Positions 1 to 7,462 of a stretch of DNA of 16,611 nt are shown here, piece after piece. Positions within the stretch are counted from its first letter, which is position 1. Every line of letters starts with the position of its first letter. Origin of the DNA: Gammaproteobacteria bacterium (GTDB lineage: Bacteria > Pseudomonadota > Gammaproteobacteria > Pseudomonadales > Pseudohongiellaceae); the NCBI GenBank assembly GCA_003514305.1, contig DORE01000112.1, forward strand, positions 1 through 16,611. The letters are read 5' to 3'. The position numbers were made by a program, and so were the translations under genes. The notes below the pieces were generated by a model. That model worked only from the letters and a program-made list of their open reading frames with translations, was not told where the DNA came from and ran no database searches.

Positions 1-39
1 GTATTTAAGTCGATTGCAGAAGATATTTTGAAGGGATAA
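1..39 (+). CDS. C-terminal end of an unknown gene running in from the left
   Basis: Frame 1 is open from the window edge to a TAA at 37-39 and reads VFKSIAEDILKG. It has normal protein-like composition, but twelve residues are too few to recognise a family or to rule out chance. Inference only. Confidence 0.3.
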   Translation, partial: VFKSIAEDILKG

Positions 40-90
40 TTGAATTAAGCTTTCGATCGATGCGGTTTACCGAATCTATGTCTCGATTAA

Positions 91-282
91 TACGTAAAAA
101 ACATCAAGTGCGCAAATTGTAGGCGACAATTTCGTATTGATGCAAAGCGAATGGGAATACAAAGAATAAAATGCAAACCGATTCAGGCGTCCACGGATAA
201 TTTAGATGAAGTTCGGGCATTGGTTTCACAAAATCTCCAAGCTTTATTAGATTTTTCATTCATCACATTTGGTATTGCTTAA
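91..282 (+). pseudogene. possible zinc-ribbon protein remnant (Com-like), no usable start
   Basis: Frame open between TAA at 88-90 and TAA at 280-282, 63 codons. It begins with a half zinc ribbon: KNIKCANCRRQF, a G, then IKCK, so CxxC is followed about 20 residues later by a lone Cys where a second CxxC would be expected. The spacing and the (K/R)C-x-NC start resemble the Mu-phage Com type of small zinc-ribbon regulator. No ATG or good start precedes the first cysteines. A different frame has an ATG at 78 that runs into the same region, so a frameshift is possible. The tail, about 35 residues, is plain and helical-looking. If real it is probably broken; chance similarity is not excluded. Confidence 0.22.
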
Positions 283-475
283 GCTGAGAGTTGAATGCCC
301 TATTTGATCGATACGTCTCCCCTCATTAGATGAGGTTTAAGAGCCTAGACGGGGCCAAAGAGTGCTTGTATTGAAGTAATTTGATTTTTCTGATGGCGGG
401 CGCTTAGGCTAAAGAAAAAGTAAACGGACAACTGCGCGTCAGATCTCTAATTTCAGCTTGTCTGAAGATGCTCCG
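283..475. other. stretch without a recognisable gene
   Basis: No intact reading frame is supported here. It contains a perfect 6-bp hairpin, CCTCAT-TAG-ATGAGG at 321-335, followed by only TTTAA. That is too weak to call a terminator with confidence. Confidence 0.5.
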
Positions 476-583
476 ATGCATAGTAATATGTTACGACTCC
501 GAAATCACAAGCGTATTTTTGTTGGATTAGACCCTATACCCAAGCAGGAATTAAAGCTCACTCATACAAGCGGCCATGATTGA
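476..583 (+). CDS. short ORF or C-terminal remnant coupled to the cytidylyltransferase
   Basis: An open frame runs from after TAA 410-412 to TGA 581-583. Starting at ATG 476 it gives 35 residues, including HKRIFVGLDPIPKQELKL. Its last eight bases (ATGATTGA, 576-583) contain the start codon of the next gene, the same kind of overlap as between the next two genes. That arrangement suggests translational coupling and is the main reason to list it. I do not recognise the protein. It may be the tail of a larger gene whose front has been lost, or a leader peptide. No clear ribosome binding site was found for either ATG 476 or ATG 488. Confidence 0.3.
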   Translation: MHSNMLRLRNHKRIFVGLDPIPKQELKLTHTSGHD

Positions 584-1259
584 CGTGAAAATCTTCACAA
601 TTATAAAAGAGCAGTCAGAGAGGATACCCGATAAAAATTTTGCTAATGTGAACGGCAGTCCATTATGGTGGCATTTGCTTTCTGAGTTAGAAGGCCTCGA
701 TGTTACGGTAAATACAGACAGTCAGAAATTTATCAGGCAATTACGCGAGAGTAAGCTGAAATCAATTAAGGTAATTGAAAGGCTGCGGAAACATATTGAA
801 TGGGAAAACGATGGAAATATTGATTTCAGTCCCGTCGAGGACATGCTGTTCGATTTTTGTCAAACAATTGATAAGTCAGAAATGGTGGTTTTGACGCATG
901 TAACATCTCCATTTCTTAAAAAACAAACAATTCTTGAGGCAATTGAAGTGCTTCAACAGGACCATAAATCAAAGTCAATTCATTCGGTTTTTCAGGTTCA
1001 AGATTTTGTATGGTTAAAGCGAGCTACTGAAGCAATGCCAATTAATTTTTGTAAAGACCGAATACAGCGTACCCAAGATCTGTCGCCCATATTGGTTTCC
1101 AAAGGTGCATTCTTTATTGCAAAGGCTGGAGATATCTTGGACCAGCAAAGTCGTTTGCCTGAACCATTAATTTTTTTTCCGCTGGATCATATGCAGGCTT
1201 TAGAGATTGACAATTTCGAGGATTTGGACTTCGCAAGGACCCTGGCAAGTAGATGTTGA
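576..1259 (+). CDS. acylneuraminate cytidylyltransferase family protein (CMP-sugar synthetase-like)
   Basis: Expected to transfer CMP from CTP to an acidic keto-sugar, activating it for a cytoplasmic or inner-membrane glycosyltransferase. At 227 aa it has the usual length of the NeuA/PseF/KdsB-like domain (PF02348). The nucleotide-binding front is a variant: KEQSERIPDKNF at residues 11-22, in place of the commoner PARxGSKRIPGKN. THVTSPF (107-113) replaces the QPTSPL substrate loop, RIQRTQDL (162-169) matches the conserved RxRRQD segment, and EIDNFEDLDFA (210-220) is the usual C-terminal metal/oligomerisation motif. The gene overlaps the aldolase gene by 7 bases, so the two are surely co-translated. 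The substrate cannot be read from sequence: sialic, legionaminic or pseudaminic acid, a Kdo-like sugar, or something else. Family call is firm, substrate open. Confidence 0.85.
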   Translation: MIDVKIFTIIKEQSERIPDKNFANVNGSPLWWHLLSELEGLDVTVNTDSQKFIRQLRESKLKSIKVIERLRKHIEWENDGNIDFSPVEDMLFDFCQTIDKSEMVVLTHVTSPFLKKQTILEAIEVLQQDHKSKSIHSVFQVQDFVWLKRATEAMPINFCKDRIQRTQDLSPILVSKGAFFIAKAGDILDQQSRLPEPLIFFPLDHMQALEIDNFEDLDFARTLASRC

Positions 1260-2197
1260 AATTTATAGACGTAACCCTGAGAGATGGTGGTCACCAAAAT
1301 GGATTTAATTGGCCATTTGAGTTTGTTCAGCGATATTTAAATTCGATTAACTCATTTCAAGAAATCGACTTTGTAGAGTTGGGTTACTGGAAACAAACTG
1401 GAAAGTATAGTGGTCCGTTCTACTCAATTGATGAAGAAACACTAGACTCGGTATGTCAGATGTCAAGGAAAAAACTTTCTGTAATGGTGGACTATCACTA
1501 TTGTTCTCACGATGTTGAAGATTTTCCAAGCAATGTTAATTTTTCACAGTTACAGCTTATCCGGATTTGCCTGCGTAAGGAGGACATTTTAAATGGGTGC
1601 AAATTCGCAAAGGAACTTAAGAAATATACAAAGTGCAAGTTAAGTATAAATTTTTTCAACATAACAAATTATGAGGAGACTGATTTGGTATCCGCGTGTG
1701 ACGCCGCGGCTAAAGCAAATGCGGATTTTATTTACTTCGCTGATACTCACGGTGGACTTGACCTTTTTGACAACTTGGGGGTATTTCAGCGATTCACAAA
1801 ACTGATCAAAGAAGCAGGAATGATACCTGGGCTGCACCTACATGATCATTCGGGCAAAGCCTATTTTAATTACCGCAATCTTGGTGTTGCCGGCTTCGGC
1901 GCAACAGATGTCTCGCTTGGGGGAATAGGGAAAGGAATGGGTAACCTTAAATTAGAACATGTATTTGATCTTCAGGGTAGGGAGCATATTTTAGATCATC
2001 TCCTTTTAGATCAAAAATTATTCCGAATGCCGTCTGGACCATATGGAATTCTGACAGCTAGGGATAGCATTACAGATCATTACGCGGTCGAAGCTGAACG
2101 GATTCAATTAAAACCAAGCCAGTTTGCAAAAAGGTTGAAAGGAATTACAGGGTTTTCGAAAGATAATTATGATAAACATATACTCAGTGATGAATAA
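1253..2197 (+). CDS. HMGL-like (DRE-TIM) aldolase, glycan-cluster type
   Basis: A 314-aa TIM-barrel of the HMG-CoA lyase / 4-hydroxy-2-oxovalerate aldolase superfamily (PF00682), metal-dependent C-C lyases or condensing enzymes working on alpha-keto acids. Visible signatures: DVTLRDGG at residues 6-13 (metal Asp and catalytic Arg), FADTHGG at 162-168, the metal HxH in GLHLHDHSGKA (193-202), and the LGGIGKGMGN loop (222-231). There is no DmpG communication domain and no biotin-carrier or regulatory domain, so it is not an isopropylmalate synthase or an oxovalerate aldolase of aromatic degradation. Its ATG lies in ATGTTGA, overlapping the stop of the cytidylyltransferase. The context suggests it makes or cleaves a keto-sugar that its partner activates. 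That role is inference. Confidence 0.85.
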   Translation: MLKFIDVTLRDGGHQNGFNWPFEFVQRYLNSINSFQEIDFVELGYWKQTGKYSGPFYSIDEETLDSVCQMSRKKLSVMVDYHYCSHDVEDFPSNVNFSQLQLIRICLRKEDILNGCKFAKELKKYTKCKLSINFFNITNYEETDLVSACDAAAKANADFIYFADTHGGLDLFDNLGVFQRFTKLIKEAGMIPGLHLHDHSGKAYFNYRNLGVAGFGATDVSLGGIGKGMGNLKLEHVFDLQGREHILDHLLLDQKLFRMPSGPYGILTARDSITDHYAVEAERIQLKPSQFAKRLKGITGFSKDNYDKHILSDE

Positions 2198-2655
2198 TTG
2201 CACCCTGGTGATTGGTGCGTTGTTGATATAAACCGATGGGCTCATAATCCTGAGGGATTAACGTAATTTGATTATTTTTGGCACTATGAATCGATGATTA
2301 AAAGGGCCGCTTATTTTTGCAGCGCCATGATTCCCATTCAAAAATAATCTGAAAGTTTAGTCCAGTCTCTGTAGTTTAGCTTGTTTTATTGAGAAACAAG
2401 TTTTCAATACTCGCGCGCTACTCAGTGACTCGATTGGTATCAGAAAAGGCAAACCTAACCTATGCGCTGCGACCAGACGACAAAAATAAGATTTTCTGCT
2501 ACCTAATACACGTATATTTTGAGTTTAAGCAAGTACTGCCTTGGGCAAACGGAGTGATGGGAAAATCGTTCCTTGCGGGCAATGAAAAAGCAGAATGATC
2601 ATTTGAGAAGTGCCAATCAAAGCTGAGGCATAAGCATAATTTAAAAGGGAATATA
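2198..2655. other. 458-bp gap, no convincing gene
   Basis: The only open frame of any size runs 2389-2598 from a TTG, 69 codons, with no clear ribosome binding site and no recognisable family. I treat it as unproven. Just after the aldolase stop there is a GCACC-N9-GGTGC inverted repeat (2200-2218) without a T tract. No promoter was recognised, but the downstream gene has its own good ribosome binding site. Confidence 0.5.
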
Positions 2656-3369
2656 GTGAGCACGACCGTTTTAATCACTACAGCTAATCAACCTCCAAAG
2701 GACGTTCCTTTTCTGCGAATGACTGATGTAGCTTTGCGGCAAATAACTGCGAAAGCGTCAATATTTTTTTGGGCGGCACAAGGGGTAGATAAAATTGTTA
2801 TTGCTGATGCTACCGGAGGAAGTCTTCTCGATGATAGCGAATTATTACTTTTAAAGAAGATCAATGTCGATGTAGAGCAAATCTCGTACTGTCAAAACGA
2901 AAGTCTAATAAAATCTCGAGGCAAAGGATATGGAGAGGGAGAGCTTCTTAAATTTGCCTTGGAAAACTCTATCTTTCTGAGAGCTGGAGAGAATTTCTTT
3001 AAATGCACTGGCAAGGTTTATTGTCGGAATTTCGAATCGATATTCAAGATGATTAAACATAATAACCTCCAGAGCATTTTTTGGAGGCACCTTGGTGAAG
3101 GAGATTCACTGCAGCAGTGGGCTGACATTCGCTTCTTTTATACAACAAGAGAGTTTTGCGAAGTAAATCTCATTCCAGCATATCAAAAATCTGACGATCG
3201 TCAGGCGGCTGCTGAGTACTTTGTCTTCCATCTTCTTAACGAGAGATTTCAAAAAGGAAAAGCCCCACGACCTCTGCTATCAGGTTTTGAAGGTGGTACT
3301 GGAAGGCAATATTTCGATTCAAGTCTGGGAATATTAGATGAAAATTGCCCTTGCTGGGTGAGCAGCTAA
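2656..3369 (+). CDS. putative glycosyltransferase-like polysaccharide biosynthesis protein
   Basis: A 237-aa soluble protein with no signal peptide or membrane segment. The start is GTG, chosen because AAAGGGA (2644-2650) sits 5 bases upstream. Its layout resembles a family often found as hypothetical proteins in capsule and O-antigen clusters: an N-terminal strand VLITTA, FLRMTD at 19-24, VDKIVIADATGG at 44-55 (a nucleotide-sugar-binding-like strand ending in an acidic residue), the strong motif RGKGYGEGELLKFALENS (88-105), then FFKCTGKVYCRNF (114-126) and WADIRFF (155-161). The Asp in IADATG and the Asp in WADIRFF are plausible metal or sugar ligands. The activity is not established. The glycosyltransferase label rests on my recollection of the family's context and fold-like pattern. 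Confidence 0.6.
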   Translation: MSTTVLITTANQPPKDVPFLRMTDVALRQITAKASIFFWAAQGVDKIVIADATGGSLLDDSELLLLKKINVDVEQISYCQNESLIKSRGKGYGEGELLKFALENSIFLRAGENFFKCTGKVYCRNFESIFKMIKHNNLQSIFWRHLGEGDSLQQWADIRFFYTTREFCEVNLIPAYQKSDDRQAAAEYFVFHLLNERFQKGKAPRPLLSGFEGGTGRQYFDSSLGILDENCPCWVSS

Positions 3370-3379
3370 TACAGACGAA

Positions 3380-3401
3380 ATTTAGCTCTACTGAGCTAAA
3401 T
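3380..3401 (+). terminator. perfect 9-bp hairpin after the glycan gene
   Basis: ATTTAGCTC-TACT-GAGCTAAAT is a perfect 9-bp stem with a 4-base loop, 10 bases after the stop of the preceding gene, followed by ATTTAG and preceded by GAAA. It is AT-rich and the T tract is short, so it would be a modest intrinsic terminator or an mRNA 3'-end stabiliser. Confidence 0.4.
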
Positions 3402-3560
3402 ATTTAGAATGTCTACACTTGGTGTTATCTTTCCCGGCGAGCGTGACTTTGGGTGCGCGCAGAAAAACAGAGGGAAGGATAGCTTGGTTACCTTGGGAAT
3501 TAATTGAGGACTGCGACTGAAAAGTTGGCTTTTAAAAAATTAAAAAATCAGGATTTAATT

Positions 3561-4652
3561 ATGATTCCCAACCGTAAACAGGATGCCGACCTTCTGAACT
3601 ATTTTAATAATGGGAGACTAATTGAAGCGGAGAAGCTTGCTACTGCTCTGACAAAAAAATTTCCAGGTGATAAACTTGCTTGGAAAGTATTAGTAGGCGT
3701 ATTTATAGCGACGGGCAGGCTTGATGAAGCTCATGATGCGGGTCAAAGGTTAGTCGAGTTTTCGCCGCGGGACGCTGAGGCGCACTATAATCTTGGGGTA
3801 GCACAGCAACAACTTGAAAAACTATCAGAAGCTGAAAAGAGCTATCTGAAAGCGCTTGGGTTGCAGCCCGATTATGCGGAGGCGTGCTGCAATCTAGGCA
3901 TCATTCAGCAGCAGCGGGGCAGATTCACAGAGGCAGAGAAACACTTCAGTCAGGCCATCGCGCTGAAGCCTGAGTTTGCGAAAGCTCACAATGCTATAGC
4001 TATTTTGTTCAAACAAATGGGGAGGCTAGAAGAAGCGGAAGAAAGTTATAAAAGAGCGATTGCTCTCGCGCCTGATTTCGTAAATGCGCATTTTAATTAC
4101 GGTAACACTCTCAGTGAAATGGGTAAGTTAGAAGAGGCTGAAGCTTGTTATAAGCAGGCATTAGTCTTGCAACCATATAATGCGAAAGTCTTTTGGAGTT
4201 TACACGGAATTCAGAAAACCTTACAAAGCGCCGAATATTGGATAGATAGGTGTTTAGAAATAGAAAAAAACCATACAGAAGCAAAACTAACGAAGACCGC
4301 ATTGAGATTTTATCAAGGAGAAAGAAAGGCATTTGATGCTCTGATGCATTCTGAATTGCGAAGTCACTCATACATGCGTTCATTTAATTGGGTCTTTAAT
4401 TTACCGAGCCTTCCTGAATTGCACTTTAATAGATGGCACTTTTTTAATGCGATTGTAAAAAAAAGCGATACTAAAAAGCCGTTCTATGAATTCGGTGTAT
4501 GGAGAGGCAGATCTTTTAAATATTTCATAAATATATTTGAAAGAGGTTTTGGTTTTGATACGTTCTCAGGCCTGCCGGAAGATTGGGTCGTTGGTACTGC
4601 TGTCGAAAAGGAGGGCTTTTACTCAAGCGACGGAAAAATTCCCGTTGTTTAA
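3561..4652 (+). CDS. TPR protein with truncated TylF-like methyltransferase domain (interrupted gene, 5' part)
   Basis: The start is ATG 3561, with CAGGA (3549-3553) 7 bases upstream, in preference to a TTG 57 bases earlier. Residues about 30-205 form five tetratricopeptide repeats of 34 residues with typical endings (EAEKSYLKALGLQP, EAEKHFSQAIALKP and so on), a protein-protein binding scaffold. A linker follows, then the beginning of a SAM-dependent methyltransferase: FYEFGVWRGRSFKYF is the glycine-containing SAM motif, followed by GFDTFSGLPEDW. The frame then meets TAA at 4650-4652, directly before the rest of the same domain, which continues in the same frame to 4964. The truncated product would lack the metal/acid part of the methyltransferase. 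TPR-methyltransferase fusions of this sort occur in glycan clusters; the target is unknown. Confidence 0.7.
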   Translation: MIPNRKQDADLLNYFNNGRLIEAEKLATALTKKFPGDKLAWKVLVGVFIATGRLDEAHDAGQRLVEFSPRDAEAHYNLGVAQQQLEKLSEAEKSYLKALGLQPDYAEACCNLGIIQQQRGRFTEAEKHFSQAIALKPEFAKAHNAIAILFKQMGRLEEAEESYKRAIALAPDFVNAHFNYGNTLSEMGKLEEAEACYKQALVLQPYNAKVFWSLHGIQKTLQSAEYWIDRCLEIEKNHTEAKLTKTALRFYQGERKAFDALMHSELRSHSYMRSFNWVFNLPSLPELHFNRWHFFNAIVKKSDTKKPFYEFGVWRGRSFKYFINIFERGFGFDTFSGLPEDWVVGTAVEKEGFYSSDGKIPVV

Positions 4653-4667
4653 GGTGGGGAATTCATC

Positions 4668-4964
4668 GTGGGCGAGTTTGAAGACACGTTGCCTTCGTTT
4701 TTTTCTGAGAGTCGTCCTACCGCTTCGGTGATAAATTATGACGCAGATTTATACTCGTCAACCATTTGTGCTTTAAAATCGTCTAAATCGGTCATTGATG
4801 AAAATACCATTCTTATCTTCGATGAGTTTCTTATTAATGAAAGCTGGGAGAACGATGAATATAGGGCGTTAAGTGATTTCTGCGCCATTGTTGCCTGTAC
4901 TTATGAAGTGATAGCAGTTTCATTTTTCTCTAAGCAGGTTGCGGTCAAATTGATTGGCATTTAG
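4668..4964 (+). CDS. C-terminal half of the TylF-like methyltransferase, separated by an in-frame TAA
   Basis: This stretch is in the same frame as the preceding gene and completes its methyltransferase domain: GEFEDTLPSFF, then INYDADLYSST (the DxD-x-Y-x-S-T metal/acid motif), ILIFDEF, a Trp-Glu and Glu-Tyr pair, and QVAVKLIG at the end. If translated alone it would begin at GTG 4668. AAGGTGGGG at 4651-4659 lies about 8 bases upstream and could act as a ribosome binding site, so re-initiation after the TAA is conceivable. A separate 98-aa half-domain is unlikely to fold by itself. The simplest reading is one 467-residue gene broken by a nonsense codon, or a sequencing error. Confidence 0.5.
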   Translation: MGEFEDTLPSFFSESRPTASVINYDADLYSSTICALKSSKSVIDENTILIFDEFLINESWENDEYRALSDFCAIVACTYEVIAVSFFSKQVAVKLIGI

Positions 4965-5007
4965 CGCTTCTATCTCGGGCATGGGTACTCGGAGCCGTTC
5001 AAAATAG

Positions 5008-5315
5008 TCGCAGGCGAGTGAATGCCTAGCTTGTCTTTGCCATAGCGCCTCAGGATGGACTTTTAACGACGTTTGGTATTTGCTTGAAAGAGCTCCTCGC
5101 AAGTCTGAAGCTGTGATTTCGAATATTGTTTATAAAGACATTTCTAAGTTAAGGCCGATCTAAAAGTTGAGTTGATACAAGGAGACTTTGAAATACTTTC
5201 GGAACTTAAAGTTATGTTTGCGAAGTATTCATCTATCTCTAAAATATATGTTCATCAGGTATCCGAAATAACAGAATTGATAAATGTAGTGACGGAATAT
5301 TTGTGTTTCTATTAG
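5008..5315 (+). pseudogene. frameshifted remnant of an unrecognised protein
   Basis: One frame is open from 5008 to TAA 5161-5163 and reads like protein (TFNDVWYLLERAPRKSEAV, then NIVYKDISKLRPI). A second frame, open from 5148 to TAG 5313-5315, continues in the same style (DLKVELIQGDFEILSELK, then SKIYVHQVSEITEL). They overlap at 5148-5163, so a single frameshift there would join them into about 100 codons. No start codon with a ribosome binding site was found. I do not recognise the family. It is probably a decayed glycan-cluster gene, judged only from its position. Confidence 0.35.
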
Positions 5316-5549
5316 CTTAACAGTTTGAACTTGAGGGTGTGCGTAGTCGAAGATGGAAAGATTAAGGCTCACACGCGGATTTCAAAAAGCTCGAAAATTA
5401 GCGTCCTTTTTAGCCGAATGATTTGTGTGGGCTAGATAAAAATATTTTTATATGACAATGGAAAATAAAATCAATAAGGCGAGAAGGGTCATCCTAGCTA
5501 CTCCATATTTTTTGAGTTTAGTTAAATGCTATAGACGTGGGTATATGCT
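5316..5549. other. AT-rich leader region of sppA
   Basis: No gene is seen. A TTGAGT (5512-5517) and a TATAGA (5530-5535) occur upstream of sppA, but they are only 12 bases apart, too close for a normal sigma-70 promoter. The sppA start has no strong ribosome binding site (GTGGG at 5538-5542 is the best candidate). Confidence 0.4.
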
Positions 5550-7376
5550 ATGAATCTATTTAAATCGGTCATCTCTGGGCTTGGGGCATTTTTAGAAAAA
5601 GCAAGGATCTTTATGTTGAACCTTGTTACGGCATTTGTTTTGATATTTTTTGTAATTGTGATTATTGGATCACTCACCTCTGGGCCTGAGGTTAAAGATC
5701 CAAATGGCAGAGTGCTCCTCATCAATCCTGAAGGGACTATTGTTGATCAAGAGAGTTTTAATTCAGATCTTTTCTCTGCCATTGGCGCAGGCTCTTCAAC
5801 TAAGCAAATACAAACACGAGACCTCATTCGTTTAATAAGAGCAGTAGCGAAAGATGAAAATATTCCTGCCGTTTTTGTAGATTTCTCGTCTTCAGGGTTT
5901 GCTGGATCGACTACAGCAATCAATATTGCGAAAGAATTAAAAGCACTTCGTGATTCTGGTAAAAGGGTCATTGCTTTTAGCGATCGATTGACCACATCGT
6001 CTTATCTCATGGCTTCTCAAGCATCTGAGGTATGGGTTCATCCTGTCGGAAGCGTCAGCGTAAGAGGTCTCGGAGGAGTTGGAGCTTATCCAAAAGAATT
6101 ATATGAAAACCTTAAAATCAACTACCATAATTATTCCCAAGGGGACTTCAAATCTGCCGTCGAGCCATACACAAGAACAGACATGTCAGAAAATGACAGG
6201 ATACAAAGAGAAGCCTTGCTTATTCCTATCTGGGATGAAATGAAGTCCCTCATGGCAGAGGGGCGCGGGGTTGAACCTGATGATATCCAATTCTTTGCAG
6301 ATAACTACTTTGGGTTTTTTGATGATGCTGCAATGGGAAACATTGCCTATGCTTCAACTAATCAGATCATCGATGGGACGAAATCTTTCCCAGAATTTCG
6401 TCAATATATGATTGGAGAGTTTGGTCTCGATGATGAGGCTGGAACGGAAACTTTCAAGACTATTTCTTATGAAGAGTATGCGAAGTACATAGACGAGGGC
6501 TTTTCTGATACTGACAATCAAATAGTTGTAATTACTACCGAAGGCACGATCATGGAGGGGGATATCACTCGGGGTGTGGCTGGCAGCAATGGGGTAGTAA
6601 AACAAATCAGATCTGCGTATGAAGACGAAAAGACAAAAGCTATTGTCCTTAGAGTTAATAGTCCTGGAGGATCTATTATTGCAAGTGAAATGATTAGAGA
6701 TGAGCTATTTGCTGCCAAACGAAAAGGCATCGACTTAATTGTATCTATGGGCGACGTCGCGGCTTCCGGCGGGGTATACATATCTACGCCAGGTGATTAT
6801 ATTTTTGCCGAGCCCACTACTATCACAGGGTCAATAGGTGTGGCACTTGCCATACCAACGTTTGAAAATGCAATGGATTATATTGGAGTGAATTTTGATG
6901 GTGTTACTATGTCCAAGCGCGGTGGCTGGGACCCAACCCAAGCTGTCGACGATGAATTGGATCAGATTTTTGCAAGCTACGGTGCAGATGCATACGATCG
7001 ATTTGTCCAGTTAGTAGCTGAGTCAAGGTCTAAATCATATGAAGAAGTTGAAGAGATTGCAGGTGGAAGAGTCTGGATTGCGACAAGAGCTCAAGAAATA
7101 GGTTTGGTGGATGAGATTGGAGGTATAGATGATGCCATCGCATATGCTGCCAGCAAAGCAAACTTAGAAGACTACCAGATTGAGTATTATGGTGCAGAAC
7201 TCTCCTCCGTAGAAATGATTATTAAAGAACTGTATGAGATGTCAGGCGTTAGACTAGGAGAGCATAAACTTTTAAAATCGCTAAATAGTCTGTCAGCTCT
7301 GCACGAAATATTAGCAGAAATTCAAGAACCAAAAGCATTATTTGCTTGTAGGGATTGCTTGGTGGATCTTGATTAG
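5550..7376 (+). CDS. sppA: signal peptide peptidase SppA, 67K type (protease IV)
   Basis: An inner-membrane serine protease (family S49) that degrades signal peptides after they are cleaved from exported proteins. It has 608 residues, close to the about 618 of the E. coli enzyme. One membrane anchor spans roughly residues 22-42 (LNLVTAFVLIFFVIVIIG), with the rest in the periplasm. Two tandem S49 domains follow. The general-base lysine is K201 in SQGDFKSAVEPYTR of the first domain, and the nucleophile is S406 in MGDVAASGGVYIS of the second. This K/S split across two halves is the hallmark of the 67K form. The gene is intact and complete. Its neighbours are unrelated, so it is probably expressed alone or with the small gene downstream, 86 bases away. 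No terminator is visible between them. Confidence 0.95.
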   Translation: MNLFKSVISGLGAFLEKARIFMLNLVTAFVLIFFVIVIIGSLTSGPEVKDPNGRVLLINPEGTIVDQESFNSDLFSAIGAGSSTKQIQTRDLIRLIRAVAKDENIPAVFVDFSSSGFAGSTTAINIAKELKALRDSGKRVIAFSDRLTTSSYLMASQASEVWVHPVGSVSVRGLGGVGAYPKELYENLKINYHNYSQGDFKSAVEPYTRTDMSENDRIQREALLIPIWDEMKSLMAEGRGVEPDDIQFFADNYFGFFDDAAMGNIAYASTNQIIDGTKSFPEFRQYMIGEFGLDDEAGTETFKTISYEEYAKYIDEGFSDTDNQIVVITTEGTIMEGDITRGVAGSNGVVKQIRSAYEDEKTKAIVLRVNSPGGSIIASEMIRDELFAAKRKGIDLIVSMGDVAASGGVYISTPGDYIFAEPTTITGSIGVALAIPTFENAMDYIGVNFDGVTMSKRGGWDPTQAVDDELDQIFASYGADAYDRFVQLVAESRSKSYEEVEEIAGGRVWIATRAQEIGLVDEIGGIDDAIAYAASKANLEDYQIEYYGAELSSVEMIIKELYEMSGVRLGEHKLLKSLNSLSALHEILAEIQEPKALFACRDCLVDLD

Positions 7377-7462
7377 TCCACTTGCTGAATGAGAATGATA
7401 CTTGCTGATATCAATTACCACCACTTCACACTATCGTTCAATTTAATTAACGTAGCAATTTT

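Noticed and set aside
2200..2218. GCACC-N9-GGTGC repeat after the aldolase gene as an NtrC site or terminator
   Set aside because: The spacer is 9, not 5, bases, and no T tract follows the stem.
4920..5102. Minus-strand 60-codon frame across the end of the methyltransferase and the remnant after it
   Set aside because: It overlaps clear plus-strand coding sequence, has no ribosome binding site and no recognisable family.
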